A stretch of 64,000 bases of DNA, taken from assembly GCA_963666875.2 (NCBI GenBank), contig CAXXPU010000013.1:65080-129079 (forward strand). Direction: 5' to 3'. This document shows, one piece after another, positions 38,285 to 47,686 of this stretch. The notes below the pieces were generated by a model. It was given only the letters and a program-made list of their open reading frames with translations. It did not search any database and was not told the origin of the DNA. The position numbers and the translations under genes are program-made. Positions within the stretch are counted from its first letter, which is position 1, and each line of letters begins with the position of its first letter. The DNA comes from G963662655 sp963666875 (GTDB lineage: Bacteria > Cloacimonadota > Cloacimonadia > Cloacimonadales > JAIOQZ01).

Positions 38285-38400
38285 ATGAAAACCTCGCCCC
38301 AACCCTTTCCCGCAAGTGGGTGAGGGAGTTATAAGGAATGCTCACCAACGGTTCTCCATCTCCCGCTTGCGGGAGATGGGGTTGGGAGATGAGGGTACTA
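38285..38400. repeat. Palindromic intergenic repeats, family B, second pair
   Basis: Two units: 38285-38332 (TTTCCCGCAAGTGGGTGAGGG) and 38345-38400 with TCTCCCGCTTGCGGGAGA and flanking G/C-rich sequence ending GATGAGGGTA. The second touches the stop codon (38398-38400) of the minus-strand nitroreductase. Confidence 0.8.
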
Positions 38401-38910
38401 CCGATATTCCACCAGTTCGACCAGTGACTTGCGTTTCAGGTGGCGTTCGGGAACTTCGTTCGTCTTCGGATAGCCAATCGGCAGCACGATGATCGGTTCG
38501 ATACCTTCCGGCAGCTTCAGAGCCTGACTCAGTATAAAACTGTCGAAATAGCCTACCCAGCAGGTGCCGAGTCCGAGTTCCGCCGCCGCGAGGGTCATGT
38601 GATCCACCGCGATGGCGGCATCCACATCGCCGTAGCTCTTGCCGTCCGGGCGTCGCCACGCCTGCGCGTGATCCACGCATACCACGATGAACACCGGCAC
38701 TTCTTCCGCCCACTTGCGCGGATAAGCCCTCACCACGTGCTGCTTTTCTTCATCATTTTCGATAACGATAATCCTGAACGGCTGTAAGTTCTTCGCCGTG
38801 GGCGCGAGCCGCGCCGCCTCCAGCACCTTTTCGATTTTCTCCCGCTCCAACGGACGATCCTGATAGCTCCGCACCGAGTATCTTGTTTTTACCAGTTCAA
38901 TGAATTGCAT
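38398..38910 (-). CDS. Nitroreductase-family FMN protein
   Basis: 170 residues; the ATG at 38910 has an AAAGGAG ribosome site nearby and gives the family start with T-R-Y-S-V-R-S-Y near residue 10 (FMN phosphate region). The pattern A-P-T-A-K-N-L-Q-P-F and later A-A-A-E-L-G-L-G-T-C-W-V fit FMN-dependent nitro/flavin reductases. The natural substrate is unknown; such proteins reduce nitro- and quinone compounds with NAD(P)H. Its stop codon lies in repeat B. Confidence 0.88.
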   Translation of the reverse strand: MQFIELVKTRYSVRSYQDRPLEREKIEKVLEAARLAPTAKNLQPFRIIVIENDEEKQHVVRAYPRKWAEEVPVFIVVCVDHAQAWRRPDGKSYGDVDAAIAVDHMTLAAAELGLGTCWVGYFDSFILSQALKLPEGIEPIIVLPIGYPKTNEVPERHLKRKSLVELVEYR

Positions 38911-39042
38911 AGTCGTACTCCTTTCTTGCGGGAAGGATATTGTAGTAAATGGGTACGTCAATGAAAAACTTGTGTAATCGAATAATAATCTTGACGGAAT
39001 GTAATAATAGGACGGTATTCAGGAAAACAAAAGGAGGATGCC

Positions 39043-40677
39043 ATGAGACTGAAATCGATTATTGTACTTTGCTTCGTATTTCCCTTGATTCTTGGAGCTA
39101 TTAGTGTGACTGTGGAGGATATTCAGCAGATAAACTATCCCGATTCTGCAAACTACAGTCCCCATGGAACATTGCTGCGCAATGGATATCTTTATATCAC
39201 GAATTTGACTCAGGGCGACAATTACCCTGTTTACATAGCCAAGATCGTCCCCGAATCGCTAAATACTCAAACGTTCGCTCTAATAGGCACTACTTCAGGA
39301 TATGAGTTCAATGCCGCTCTTGTGTACGGGCAGAATTTTCTCTGGGTCACATACGGTGTCGATTCATGTATAAAAGGAATCGATCCCGATAGTCTTACAT
39401 GTGATTATGAATATTACTTCACCGATACATCATTCAGTCCGGAGTCAATTGCATATCATGAAGCGTCCAATCGTCTGTTTGTGGGTGGTCGCGGAGGATT
39501 CAAGATACTCGATATATCGGATCATAACGATATCGATCTAGTATATCAATACACATATAACACACTGCAAATAGTGCATTCCTGCTGTCTCGATACTAAC
39601 TGGGTGTATTTTTCTACGGGTGTAAGAATAATGACTCCCGACAACATTATTGGTAGGTACAACTTTTTAACTGGCGATGTGGAAACATTGACCTATACAA
39701 CATCATTTGCGGAGGATGGTCTGACTGATGATTCGACGATCATGGATGGCAAGTATTATGTTGGTTCTGAAACAAATCCACCCTATATCAAGGCAATCTC
39801 GACATCGACCAGTTTTCAAATCGTTGACTCATGTCAATTCCCATCAAGCCAGGTGAATGATCGTTGCTTCGGTATTTTTGCCAACGAGAATATAGATTTA
39901 TTGATAGCTTGCTTTGATTCTTCGCCGGGGAAGCTTGTTTTTATTAATCCAACTCTATCCACTCGTCAGGTTATATCATTACCAACTGGTTTGGAAATGG
40001 CAAATGAAGTATTGATGTTGGATACGAATAAAATTCTTGTGACCACATTTGATGAATCCAATGCCAATATGCCACAGGTAAGCAGACTAAAGCTGGAATG
40101 TGCTACTCCAAGAGTATTGCTTTCTTATAATGTAGCAAGGACAAGTGTTTATCTGGATTGGGATGGTGATCCTTTGGCGCGGTACAAAGTCTTTGGAATG
40201 GAACCAAATTCGTCGCCGCCTGTCTATACAGATATCACCAATACTGAAGGTCAATTCATACCTATGCCATCTTCGATCGAAAACCGATGGGCAACGCCCT
40301 ATGGCGGAAATTATACGGTATTCTATGTTGTTGGCTACATCGGTTTATTAGAATCTAATCCAAGTAACACCGTTGAATACAGGGGAAGATCGTCGAAATC
40401 AGAAGTGATTGGAGCGAATGTCAATCCCAACCCCTTCAACCCCGAGACCACGATTTCCTATTCGATTCCCGAGGACGGGCATGTCCGGATCGACGTGTTC
40501 AACGTCAGGGGGCAGTTGGTCAGGACACTGGTGAACGAGCGGCTGGACAAGGGTGATCACTCCGTCGTGTGGCAAGGCGAGGACGAATGCGGCAAAAAGG
40601 TCTCCTGCGGCGTCTATCTGTACCGGATCGAGTCGGCCGGGAGAGCGATCACCAAGAAGATGTTGTTGTTGCAGTAG
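39043..40677 (+). CDS. Secreted beta-propeller-like protein with C-terminal sorting domain
   Basis: 544 residues. A signal peptide (L-K-S-I-I-V-L-C-F-V-F-P-L-I-L-G-A) is followed by ~430 residues of beta-rich, Tyr/Asn/Asp-rich sequence with propeller-like strands (for example N-R-L-F-V-G-G-R-G-G-F-K-I-L-D-I). The last ~85 residues are the same kind of sorting domain as in the protein at 1295 (N-P-N-P-F-N-P-E-T-T-I, then V-F-N-V-R-G-Q-L-V-R-T-L). The bases change abruptly at ~40405: the body is AT-rich, the sorting domain GC-rich. Function is unknown; surface location is expected. Confidence 0.78.
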   Translation: MRLKSIIVLCFVFPLILGAISVTVEDIQQINYPDSANYSPHGTLLRNGYLYITNLTQGDNYPVYIAKIVPESLNTQTFALIGTTSGYEFNAALVYGQNFLWVTYGVDSCIKGIDPDSLTCDYEYYFTDTSFSPESIAYHEASNRLFVGGRGGFKILDISDHNDIDLVYQYTYNTLQIVHSCCLDTNWVYFSTGVRIMTPDNIIGRYNFLTGDVETLTYTTSFAEDGLTDDSTIMDGKYYVGSETNPPYIKAISTSTSFQIVDSCQFPSSQVNDRCFGIFANENIDLLIACFDSSPGKLVFINPTLSTRQVISLPTGLEMANEVLMLDTNKILVTTFDESNANMPQVSRLKLECATPRVLLSYNVARTSVYLDWDGDPLARYKVFGMEPNSSPPVYTDITNTEGQFIPMPSSIENRWATPYGGNYTVFYVVGYIGLLESNPSNTVEYRGRSSKSEVIGANVNPNPFNPETTISYSIPEDGHVRIDVFNVRGQLVRTLVNERLDKGDHSVVWQGEDECGKKVSCGVYLYRIESAGRAITKKMLLLQ

Positions 40678-40758
40678 GTGAGAAGGGGGAACGCCGCTCG
40701 GACAGACTGTGTGAAAATGGTAGATGGATTCCGTTGTCGCTGTTTTTTTTTGAGAGAC

Positions 40759-40820
40759 AACCCCCCTTTGTCCCCCCTTGTCAGGGGGGTGAATTGGTGG
40801 CTACGCTTGGATCCTGATCA
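40759..40820. repeat. Family A repeat, truncated copy 4a beside the IS element
   Basis: The left arm plus part of the spacer (to TTGGATCCTGATCA) is present and the right arm is missing. It stops exactly at the left end of the IS481 element. The intact copy at 42158 is similar but inverted relative to this remnant. Confidence 0.8.
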
Positions 40821-42158
40821 TGTACATCCGGGACGTTGGTAACAGATTAGCCCGGGGACATAGGTTACACTTTAATGGTTTCCTGTCCAGTATTCTCCCT
40901 CATCCCGGCATGCCGGGATGAGGGAGAATTTCGCGCCTCGCCGAGGCTTGTTTTAATCGGGATCAATTTCATCGTTCTGATATCCAGATCCGTAATCGGC
41001 GTCTGGTAGTAATAAATGCGCCAGATACCATCACGATCCTCCAGCTCTTCCAAGGCAACATATTCACCTGCGAGAAGCTCACTTACAAACACTCTCTTTC
41101 CATGTAATTTCACCTCACCGGTATCCTTGATTTTACGCTTTTCAAAGTCTTCAGGATACTCCGGACCGAATATCTTAAGCGGATATTTGCGCAAGCTCGG
41201 TTGATATACCGACGCCGGTGGGTGTCCTCCCAAAGCCTCATGAGGACGAATCGTATTGTACTCTTCTATAAAAGCGTTAAACGCTTCCTGCTGGGATAAC
41301 ATATCGCGCGCTGGGGGCTTGCAGGTTTCATGCTTCAGTGTACGATGCATCCGCTCATGACGACCATTCTGCTGGGGTTTACCCTTCTCGATTCGCTCAA
41401 GCGTTATGCCGAGACGAATCAGATGAAGCCAGAATCGACTCAAGCCCGTTTTACTCGCAATGCAAAACGGAACTCCGTTATCAGAACGGATACTGTCCGG
41501 CAAACCATACTGCTGAAAAGTCCAGTCAAGCCAATGCTCGCAATCCTTGTGGTTCGTGCTCGGAAGCGCATGACAACACAAAAAGAAACGACTGAAATTG
41601 TCGGTGATCGTCAGCGGATAGCAATACTCGCCATTCAAAAGCCGAAATTGACCCTTATAGTCAATACTCCAGATGGCATTACTGCAGTTGCATTCACCGA
41701 AGGGCTGGCTGTATGGCGGTACATGACTACGTACCAAACGATGTTTCACTAGACCGTGACGTTTCAACCATTCGCCTGCTGTACTCGCTGCTGGCCAGTC
41801 GATGGTTGAATCCTGGTTCTGTAACGCGTGTATTATCTTGCGCGGACCCCAACTCAAATGTGCAAGCTTCATGTTGATAATCATTTCAAGGATCTCGGGC
41901 GGGGTCTGATTCGGGTGGCTGTGCGGAGCACTGCTGCGAGCCAAAGCCCAGTTCGCTGGATCTTCCTTATAACGATTGATCCATTTGTAGATCGTTTTAC
42001 AGGATACTCCATATATCCGATGTAAATCTACTACCGTATATTGATCGCTAAGATAATCTCCTATCAACTTATGGAGTTGATCATACTTCGTTGTTCTCTG
42101 AAAGGGCATAGGCTCTCCTCAATGCTTTTTGAGTATTACCTATCTTCCCGGTTTGTAC
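40821..42158 (-). mobile_element. IS481-family insertion sequence
   Basis: About 1.34 kb. Imperfect terminal inverted repeats of ~24 bp (TGTACATCCGGGACGTTGG at the left; GTACAAACCGGGAAGATAGG read inward at the right). The single transposase gene fills most of it. Family A repeat sequence lies on both sides, so it was inserted into, or next to, repeat copies. Confidence 0.85.
40865..42109 (-). CDS. IS481-family transposase
   Basis: 414 residues, apparently intact. The N-terminal third has a helix-turn-helix (D-L-H-R-I-Y-G-V-S-C-K-T-I-Y-K-W). The rve-type DDE catalytic domain follows: first Asp in W-S-I-D-Y-K-G-Q, second in I-R-S-D-N-G-V-P, Glu in G-R-H-E-R-M-H-R-T-L. A C-terminal stretch beyond the DDE domain is usual for the family. 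The ribosome site GAGGAGAG precedes the ATG. A full frame suggests the element could still move, if its ends are intact. Confidence 0.92.
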   Translation of the reverse strand: MPFQRTTKYDQLHKLIGDYLSDQYTVVDLHRIYGVSCKTIYKWINRYKEDPANWALARSSAPHSHPNQTPPEILEMIINMKLAHLSWGPRKIIHALQNQDSTIDWPAASTAGEWLKRHGLVKHRLVRSHVPPYSQPFGECNCSNAIWSIDYKGQFRLLNGEYCYPLTITDNFSRFFLCCHALPSTNHKDCEHWLDWTFQQYGLPDSIRSDNGVPFCIASKTGLSRFWLHLIRLGITLERIEKGKPQQNGRHERMHRTLKHETCKPPARDMLSQQEAFNAFIEEYNTIRPHEALGGHPPASVYQPSLRKYPLKIFGPEYPEDFEKRKIKDTGEVKLHGKRVFVSELLAGEYVALEELEDRDGIWRIYYYQTPITDLDIRTMKLIPIKTSLGEARNSPSSRHAGMRENTGQETIKV

Positions 42159-42259
42159 CCCCCCTTTGTCCCCCCTTGTCAGGGGGGTGAGTAAGTGATC
42201 AGGATCCAAGCTTAGCTGCTAATTCACCCCCCTGACAAGGGGGGACAAAGGGGGGTTAT
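42158..42259. repeat. Palindromic intergenic repeat, family A, copy 4b (intact)
   Basis: Both arms and a ~33-bp spacer are present (spacer resembles that of copy 1: AGTGATC and CAAGCTTAGCTGCT). The left arm begins right where the IS element ends. Confidence 0.9.
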
Positions 42260-42528
42260 TTTCCCTGGCAATGGTAACCCGATATCAATTCAAAGAGCAG
42301 GTTCATCACATTTTTCACACAGCCGGGGAGATCGGCGGCTACAGATCGAATCCTCGAAGGCGAGCATCCGTGATTATCCGCAGCACTCGGAAATCAACAT
42401 TCGGAAGAGTTACTACGTAACACATTCAGAAGTTGATTTCCAGTTTCTTCGCATGGGCAATAATCTTCTTGACCGGAATCGAATTGGAAGCTTTCTCTCG
42501 ATATCAGTAGATATTCGGGAGAATGGAT
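42260..42528. other. Intergenic region upstream of the TMEM175-like gene
   Basis: No gene is supported. It contains the 18-base motif at 42327-42344 (GGAGATCGGCGGCTACAG), nearly identical to 7078-7095. The ribosome site of the next gene lies at 42517-42522. No promoter could be defined. Confidence 0.4.
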
Positions 42529-43146
42529 ATGCCGAAGGAAGATGATTTCTACGTCAGCAAGGGTCGTTTCGAGGCGCTGAACGACGGCGTTTTCGGGATC
42601 GCGATGACGCTGATGGTGATCGGGATCGAGGTGCCGGAGGGCATGAGCACCAAGACGTCTGCCGATATGCTCCAGGCGCTTATGGCCATGTGGCCGCAGT
42701 TTTTCAACTACATCCTCAGCTTCGCCATCATCATGTCCATGTGGATCAAGAACAACAGCATCCTGCGCCACATTCAATCCGTGAGCAAGCCCTACACATT
42801 GCTTTCTCTCGCCTCGCTGATGTTCATCTGCCTCTTGCCGTTCTCGTCCTCGCTGATGGGCGATTACACGGAGAATCCCGTGGCGGAGATCGTCTTCCAT
42901 GTGAATCTGCTGGCGCTGGGCGTCCTGAACATGGTGCGGTTCTTCCACCTGAGGAAGCGGACGGAACTGATCTTCGAAGAGTACCGCGAAGACGTCAGCG
43001 GCGGGAGGTTTTTCCACGATACGGTCGTTTTCATCGCGATTCCCCTGCTCGCGATTGCGGTTGCTCCGATTATTCCCGGTTACAGCACGATGTGCTATCT
43101 TCTGATGCCGCTGTTGGGCATGATTCACCGGAAGCGGCGCGCATAG
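42529..43146 (+). CDS. TMEM175-family (DUF1211) membrane protein, probable K+ channel
   Basis: 205 residues from the ATG at 42529, six bases after GGGAGA; an ATG at 42523 directly abuts that site and is less likely. It has about six hydrophobic helices, and the first contains the family signature R-F-E-A-L-N-D-G-V-F (RF-x-x-x-x-D). Bacterial TMEM175 proteins form tetrameric potassium channels. It is transcribed alone. Confidence 0.85.
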   Translation: MPKEDDFYVSKGRFEALNDGVFGIAMTLMVIGIEVPEGMSTKTSADMLQALMAMWPQFFNYILSFAIIMSMWIKNNSILRHIQSVSKPYTLLSLASLMFICLLPFSSSLMGDYTENPVAEIVFHVNLLALGVLNMVRFFHLRKRTELIFEEYREDVSGGRFFHDTVVFIAIPLLAIAVAPIIPGYSTMCYLLMPLLGMIHRKRRA

Positions 43147-43305
43147 AGCCGGTCGTTCGATATCGAACACCGATATTGCGAAATCGATAAAGAGTACGCC
43201 GTCAAAGTACGTTATATTGCCGTTTTACCGCGCATTTGCTAATGGTATGGGAATTGCATCGATGTTTCCATGAACGCATGAAGTAATAACAGCTTTGGAG
43301 AGGAT

Positions 43306-45705
43306 ATGTCTTTTTTACGCTTGAGGCTTGTTCTGCGCAGCTATATGCGCCACCGCTTGCTATTCGCCCTCAATCTTTTCAGTCTGATCATCGGATTGGT
43401 CGTGTGTTTCCTGATCGGGATATTCGTGACCTACGAGCTTGGTTTTGATCGCGAGATACCGGAATATCAGCGCATCTATCGCGTGTTCATCTATGGACGG
43501 ATTTCGGATCTTCCTGTGAACTACGCAGTGACCATGTTGCCCTTGGGAAAAAATCTGACGGAGACGTTTCCGGAGATCGAATCGGCAGTTACGTTGCAGC
43601 AGCAAAGTGGCTCGCGGCAGTTGGCGATCGGCGATAAAACATTCCGCGAAAGCGATATTCTGCCGGTACTGCCCGGATTCTGTGCATTATTCGGATTTCC
43701 GGTGATTGCCGGCAGCCCGGATGACCTGCTGAAGGAACCCAATACGATTGTCCTGACTCGATCGATCGCGGAGAAGTTCTTCGGCGAGGGCGATCCGCTG
43801 GGGAAGACGATCCGCATCGATAACAGGATCGATTACACGGTTACCGGGATTGTCGCGGATCCGCCCGAGAATATGCACTTCACGTTCACCATGCTGACGC
43901 CGATGGAAGGACTTGATCTCGACGACCCGCAGTTATGGGGACGCTTCGGCTTTTACACGTACGTCAAGGTGGCGGAGAATGTAGATCCGGTCGAGCTTGA
44001 GGCGAAGATCAAGAACTTTGCCATGGAGAAGATGGAGATGGAACCTGGTCAGGGCGGTATGGAGTTCAACCTCGGGCTGCAACCGATCAAGGATATCCAT
44101 TTGCACTCGCATCTCGAGTACGATATGGCGCTTACCGGCAATATCAACTACGTTAACCTGTTTACCGCGATCGGCATCTTCATCCTGGCGCTTGCCTGCA
44201 TCAACTTCGCCATGTTGATTACCGCGAACGCCTCCATCCGCAATCGGGAGATCGGCGTTTCCAAGGTCTATGGCGCTTCCCGGATGGCGTTGATATGGCA
44301 ATTCCTGCGGGAATCGCTGCTGCTCTCGATCGTCGCGGCGATCCTGTCCGTGATCATCATTCTGGTCATATATCCGTTTTTCACTGAGCTGACTGGATAC
44401 GAGCAGATGTTCGCACGGGCGATGAACTGGGAAATCCTCGCCGCAGGATTCATACTGGTACTACTGACAGGATTCTTTGCGGGACTCTATCCGGCGCTGT
44501 ACCTCTCCGGCGCTGATCCGGTTCCGATTCTGAAAGGATTCATCGGTGGTCACAAGAAGTCGGGCGGATTCCGCAACCTGCTCACGCTGTTCCAGTTCTC
44601 AATTTCAATCGCGTTGATCAGCGGCACGCTCGCAATCTATCATCAACTGCGCTTCATCCGCAATACCGATCTCGGATTCAAGAAGGAAAACACGCTGTTC
44701 GCGGTGCTCAACGTGAGTAACATCCACGAGCTCGGAAGCAGAGTAAAAGAGGAATTCGGCAAGATCACCGGCGTCCGGAACGTGAGTCTTTCCACGGGAT
44801 TTCCGGGTGCGGGAGCCTGTACCGGTGGCGGAATGCACCCCGAGGGGATGGACGATGAAGCGATCGTGATGATCAAGTGGATCGACACCGATCCGGAGTT
44901 CCTCGATACCTACGAGATTCAGATGGTCGAGGGCGATCCGATTCCACCGGAACAGTTCCCGGACGACGTCAATATCCTGGTGAATCAATCCCTCGTCAAA
45001 GACCTCGGCTGGGATAATCCCATCGGAATGAAGATCGCCGATCAGAACAGGCGGAATGAAGCCGGCGAGCGCTTCCAGTACAACGTCGTCGGTGTTTTCA
45101 AGGATTTCCATATCCGCTCCTTCCGGGAGAGCATCGAGCCGCTGGTCCTGTTCATGCGGAACACGCTGAAACCGGTCGTCAATATCTCGATCGAAGAGAA
45201 CGGACGCGAAGAGACGCTCGAACGACTGAAGAAGAAATGGGAAGAACTCGAACCGGGGATGCCGTTCAACTACAGCTTCGTCGAAGATCACTTCAACGAA
45301 CTGCACACGTATGAGATGCGGCTTGGCTCAATCTTCTCATGGTTTTCGGGACTGGCGGTCATGATTGCCTGCCTGGGGCTGTTCGGTCTGGCGTCGTTCG
45401 CGCTTAAGAACCGGATCAAGGAAATCGGCGTGCGCAAGGTGTTGGGTTCGACGAATCAGGAAATCGCGTTCATCCTCTCCAGAGACTTCATCAAGTGGGT
45501 TCTGCTGGCGAACATTATCGCGATACCCATCTCCTGGTACGGGATCAGGCAATGGATCCGGACGTTCAGCTTCCACGCGTCGCTCTCCCCATGGATATTC
45601 GTCATCTCAGCGCTGATCGTGATCTTCATCTCCTTCGTCACGATCCTCTATCACACGATCCGGGCCGCGCGCATGAATCCGGCCGAAGCGCTGAAGTACG
45701 AGTAG
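43306..45705 (+). CDS. FtsX/MacB-type ABC transporter permease
   Basis: A 799-residue membrane protein with two MacB-like extracytoplasmic core domains and two FtsX permease regions: a first helix (~20-40), a three-helix region (~285-415), another helix (~428-446), and a last three-helix region (~680-795) with the E-I-G-V-R-K-V-L-G-S motif. The first copy reads E-I-G-V-S-K-V-Y-G-A. Such permeases usually pair with an ABC ATPase, but none is in the window. It is followed by the M13 peptidase gene after only 13 bases, which suggests co-transcription. Confidence 0.88.
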   Translation: MSFLRLRLVLRSYMRHRLLFALNLFSLIIGLVVCFLIGIFVTYELGFDREIPEYQRIYRVFIYGRISDLPVNYAVTMLPLGKNLTETFPEIESAVTLQQQSGSRQLAIGDKTFRESDILPVLPGFCALFGFPVIAGSPDDLLKEPNTIVLTRSIAEKFFGEGDPLGKTIRIDNRIDYTVTGIVADPPENMHFTFTMLTPMEGLDLDDPQLWGRFGFYTYVKVAENVDPVELEAKIKNFAMEKMEMEPGQGGMEFNLGLQPIKDIHLHSHLEYDMALTGNINYVNLFTAIGIFILALACINFAMLITANASIRNREIGVSKVYGASRMALIWQFLRESLLLSIVAAILSVIIILVIYPFFTELTGYEQMFARAMNWEILAAGFILVLLTGFFAGLYPALYLSGADPVPILKGFIGGHKKSGGFRNLLTLFQFSISIALISGTLAIYHQLRFIRNTDLGFKKENTLFAVLNVSNIHELGSRVKEEFGKITGVRNVSLSTGFPGAGACTGGGMHPEGMDDEAIVMIKWIDTDPEFLDTYEIQMVEGDPIPPEQFPDDVNILVNQSLVKDLGWDNPIGMKIADQNRRNEAGERFQYNVVGVFKDFHIRSFRESIEPLVLFMRNTLKPVVNISIEENGREETLERLKKKWEELEPGMPFNYSFVEDHFNELHTYEMRLGSIFSWFSGLAVMIACLGLFGLASFALKNRIKEIGVRKVLGSTNQEIAFILSRDFIKWVLLANIIAIPISWYGIRQWIRTFSFHASLSPWIFVISALIVIFISFVTILYHTIRAARMNPAEALKYE

Positions 45706-45718
45706 AAAGGGGATGCCA

Positions 45719-47629
45719 ATGCGTGCAATTTCATTCCTTATAATGCTGCTGTCCGTTTGCATCCTTTTCGCGTACGATACAGCGACGATCGACACGACCT
45801 GTCGTCCGCAGGACGATTTCTATCGCTATGCCAACGGATTGTGGCTGAAAGGCAATACGCTTCCGAAGGGAGTCTATCGATACAATGAGCTGAGCGAACT
45901 GGAAAACCTGATGCTGCACGTCGTATCGGAGAAACTGTCGGAGGGACCGCATACCCATTCGAAGATGGAACATACACTGCTCGCGTACTGCAACGCCGGC
46001 ATGAATAACGATGCCGATCTGGACAGAGAACGAAATATCCTGCTCGAACAGATCGCTACGATCGAATCAGCAGTAGAGAGTGACCGGATTATTGCGGCGA
46101 TAGCGAGTTTGCACAAGATTGGGGTCGAGCCTTTTTTCCGGATTCACGACCCCGAGAAATGGCAGGTTCCGGAACGGCATTATCTGATTCTCCGACAGCC
46201 ATATGTGAATGTTTCGTCCAGCGACAATAACTACCGCGACTTCCTGCGCGAGCTTTTCACGCTAATCGGATATTCCGATGAAGAGGCGCAATCGAAAGCC
46301 GATGCCGCCATCCGGATCGAGACCGGGATCGCATCCTTCTTGCAGCCGCAACCGCGTTCGCCCTGGGACCTCTACAACAAGGTGTCGGTGTCTTGTGTGT
46401 CGAAGTGGTTCGAACCCATGGACTTCGGAGCATGGTTCGACGAGCTGTCGATCTCCACAGATCAGGATATCGTCATTGATCACCCCGAATTTTTTCAACG
46501 ACTCGGCTCGTGGTTTCAAAAAGTCGATCGAACAGATTTGGCGACGTATATGACATCGAGATTGCTGCTGGTATATTGCAGATACATGCATGGTGGTTTC
46601 AAGCAGGCGAGAGCCGAATTCTACCGACAGCAATACGGATTGGAGCTTACGGACTCCGTCGTCGAACAAATGACGCGCGATTTGCCCGAATATCTCAACG
46701 AATACTTCCTTCAGGAATTCGTCGGTCAGGAAGTGCTTGATCGGATCACGACAATGGTGGAGAACATCAGAGCGGCGTGGTTAGAGCGTATCGACGCCAA
46801 CGACTGGATGGGAGCGTCCGAGAGGGAACGTGCACGCGAAAAGGTTACCCGGATGGAATTCGTCATCGGAGGGCAATCCGGATTGACTGAAGACACGCTA
46901 TCAGATCAGCTTCAACCTGGTGAAACATACATTGAAATCGCGCTGAAGGTTCGCAGGTGGCGTCTGGCGCAGACACTCTCCCGTATCGGCAGTGTATGGG
47001 ACGATAACCGACCGGAGTGCTGGTCGTTCTCGCTGACTTGTCACTACGATCTGGAGAGGAATATGGTCGTGATATCCGGCGGTAATTTCCTGCCGCCTCG
47101 TTTCGATCCGAAGGGGGATATCCCGTCGAATTACAGCGCGATCGGCACTCGAATCGCACACGAGATGACGCACGCAATCGATAGCCAGGGGAGGCTCTAC
47201 AACGTCGATGGCAAGCCGTTGAACTGGTTGAAGAAGTGGACGCTGACCTCGAAGTTCAAGAAACGCGCGCAACCGCTCATCAACCAGTACGACAACTTTT
47301 ACGCATTCGATAATTGCCCGGTGGACGGCAAGGCGACGCTGATGGAGAACCTCGCCGATCTCGGTGGCGTCCTGGTAGCGCTCGATGCCATGCACAAGGA
47401 GTGTCCGGACAAGTCGACTGACCGCGCATTCTTCATCACGTATGCCCAGAGCTGGCGCGAATTGATTACCGACGACGCCCAGCGCAACCAGTGCAGAGGT
47501 CCACACTCGCCGACCATGTTCCGTGCCTTCGGTCCGCTACAGCATGTCGACGAATTCTACGAGACATTCGATATCCGGCCGGACGATCCGATGTATCTGA
47601 AACCGGAGAAAAGAGCTTATATCTGGTAG
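45719..47629 (+). CDS. M13-family zinc metallopeptidase (PepO/neprilysin type), secreted
   Basis: 636 residues. The ATG at 45719 (six bases after AAAGGGG) is preferred to 45713, which directly abuts that site. A signal peptide follows (R-A-I-S-F-L-I-M-L-L-S-V-C-I-L-F-A). Residues ~25-330 form the N-terminal M13 domain, beginning P-Q-D-D-F-Y-R-Y-A-N-G. The catalytic domain has the zinc motif H-E-M-T-H (~482) and the third ligand in E-N-L-A-D-L-G-G (~540). The end is the usual aromatic tail (A-Y-I-W). It would cleave small peptides in the periplasm or outside. Confidence 0.94.
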   Translation: MRAISFLIMLLSVCILFAYDTATIDTTCRPQDDFYRYANGLWLKGNTLPKGVYRYNELSELENLMLHVVSEKLSEGPHTHSKMEHTLLAYCNAGMNNDADLDRERNILLEQIATIESAVESDRIIAAIASLHKIGVEPFFRIHDPEKWQVPERHYLILRQPYVNVSSSDNNYRDFLRELFTLIGYSDEEAQSKADAAIRIETGIASFLQPQPRSPWDLYNKVSVSCVSKWFEPMDFGAWFDELSISTDQDIVIDHPEFFQRLGSWFQKVDRTDLATYMTSRLLLVYCRYMHGGFKQARAEFYRQQYGLELTDSVVEQMTRDLPEYLNEYFLQEFVGQEVLDRITTMVENIRAAWLERIDANDWMGASERERAREKVTRMEFVIGGQSGLTEDTLSDQLQPGETYIEIALKVRRWRLAQTLSRIGSVWDDNRPECWSFSLTCHYDLERNMVVISGGNFLPPRFDPKGDIPSNYSAIGTRIAHEMTHAIDSQGRLYNVDGKPLNWLKKWTLTSKFKKRAQPLINQYDNFYAFDNCPVDGKATLMENLADLGGVLVALDAMHKECPDKSTDRAFFITYAQSWRELITDDAQRNQCRGPHSPTMFRAFGPLQHVDEFYETFDIRPDDPMYLKPEKRAYIW

Positions 47630-47686
47630 ATCATATTGGGATTCTGCAATATGATGTAATGATTATCCCTGAATTATCTTCTCAGA

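Noticed and set aside
40569..40817. 82-codon frame after the sorting-domain gene
   Set aside because: It overlaps the end of that gene out of frame and runs into the family A repeat; no independent support.
43156..43170. TTCGATATCGAA palindrome upstream of the ABC permease as an operator
   Set aside because: A single short palindrome with no repeat or conserved partner; too little to call.
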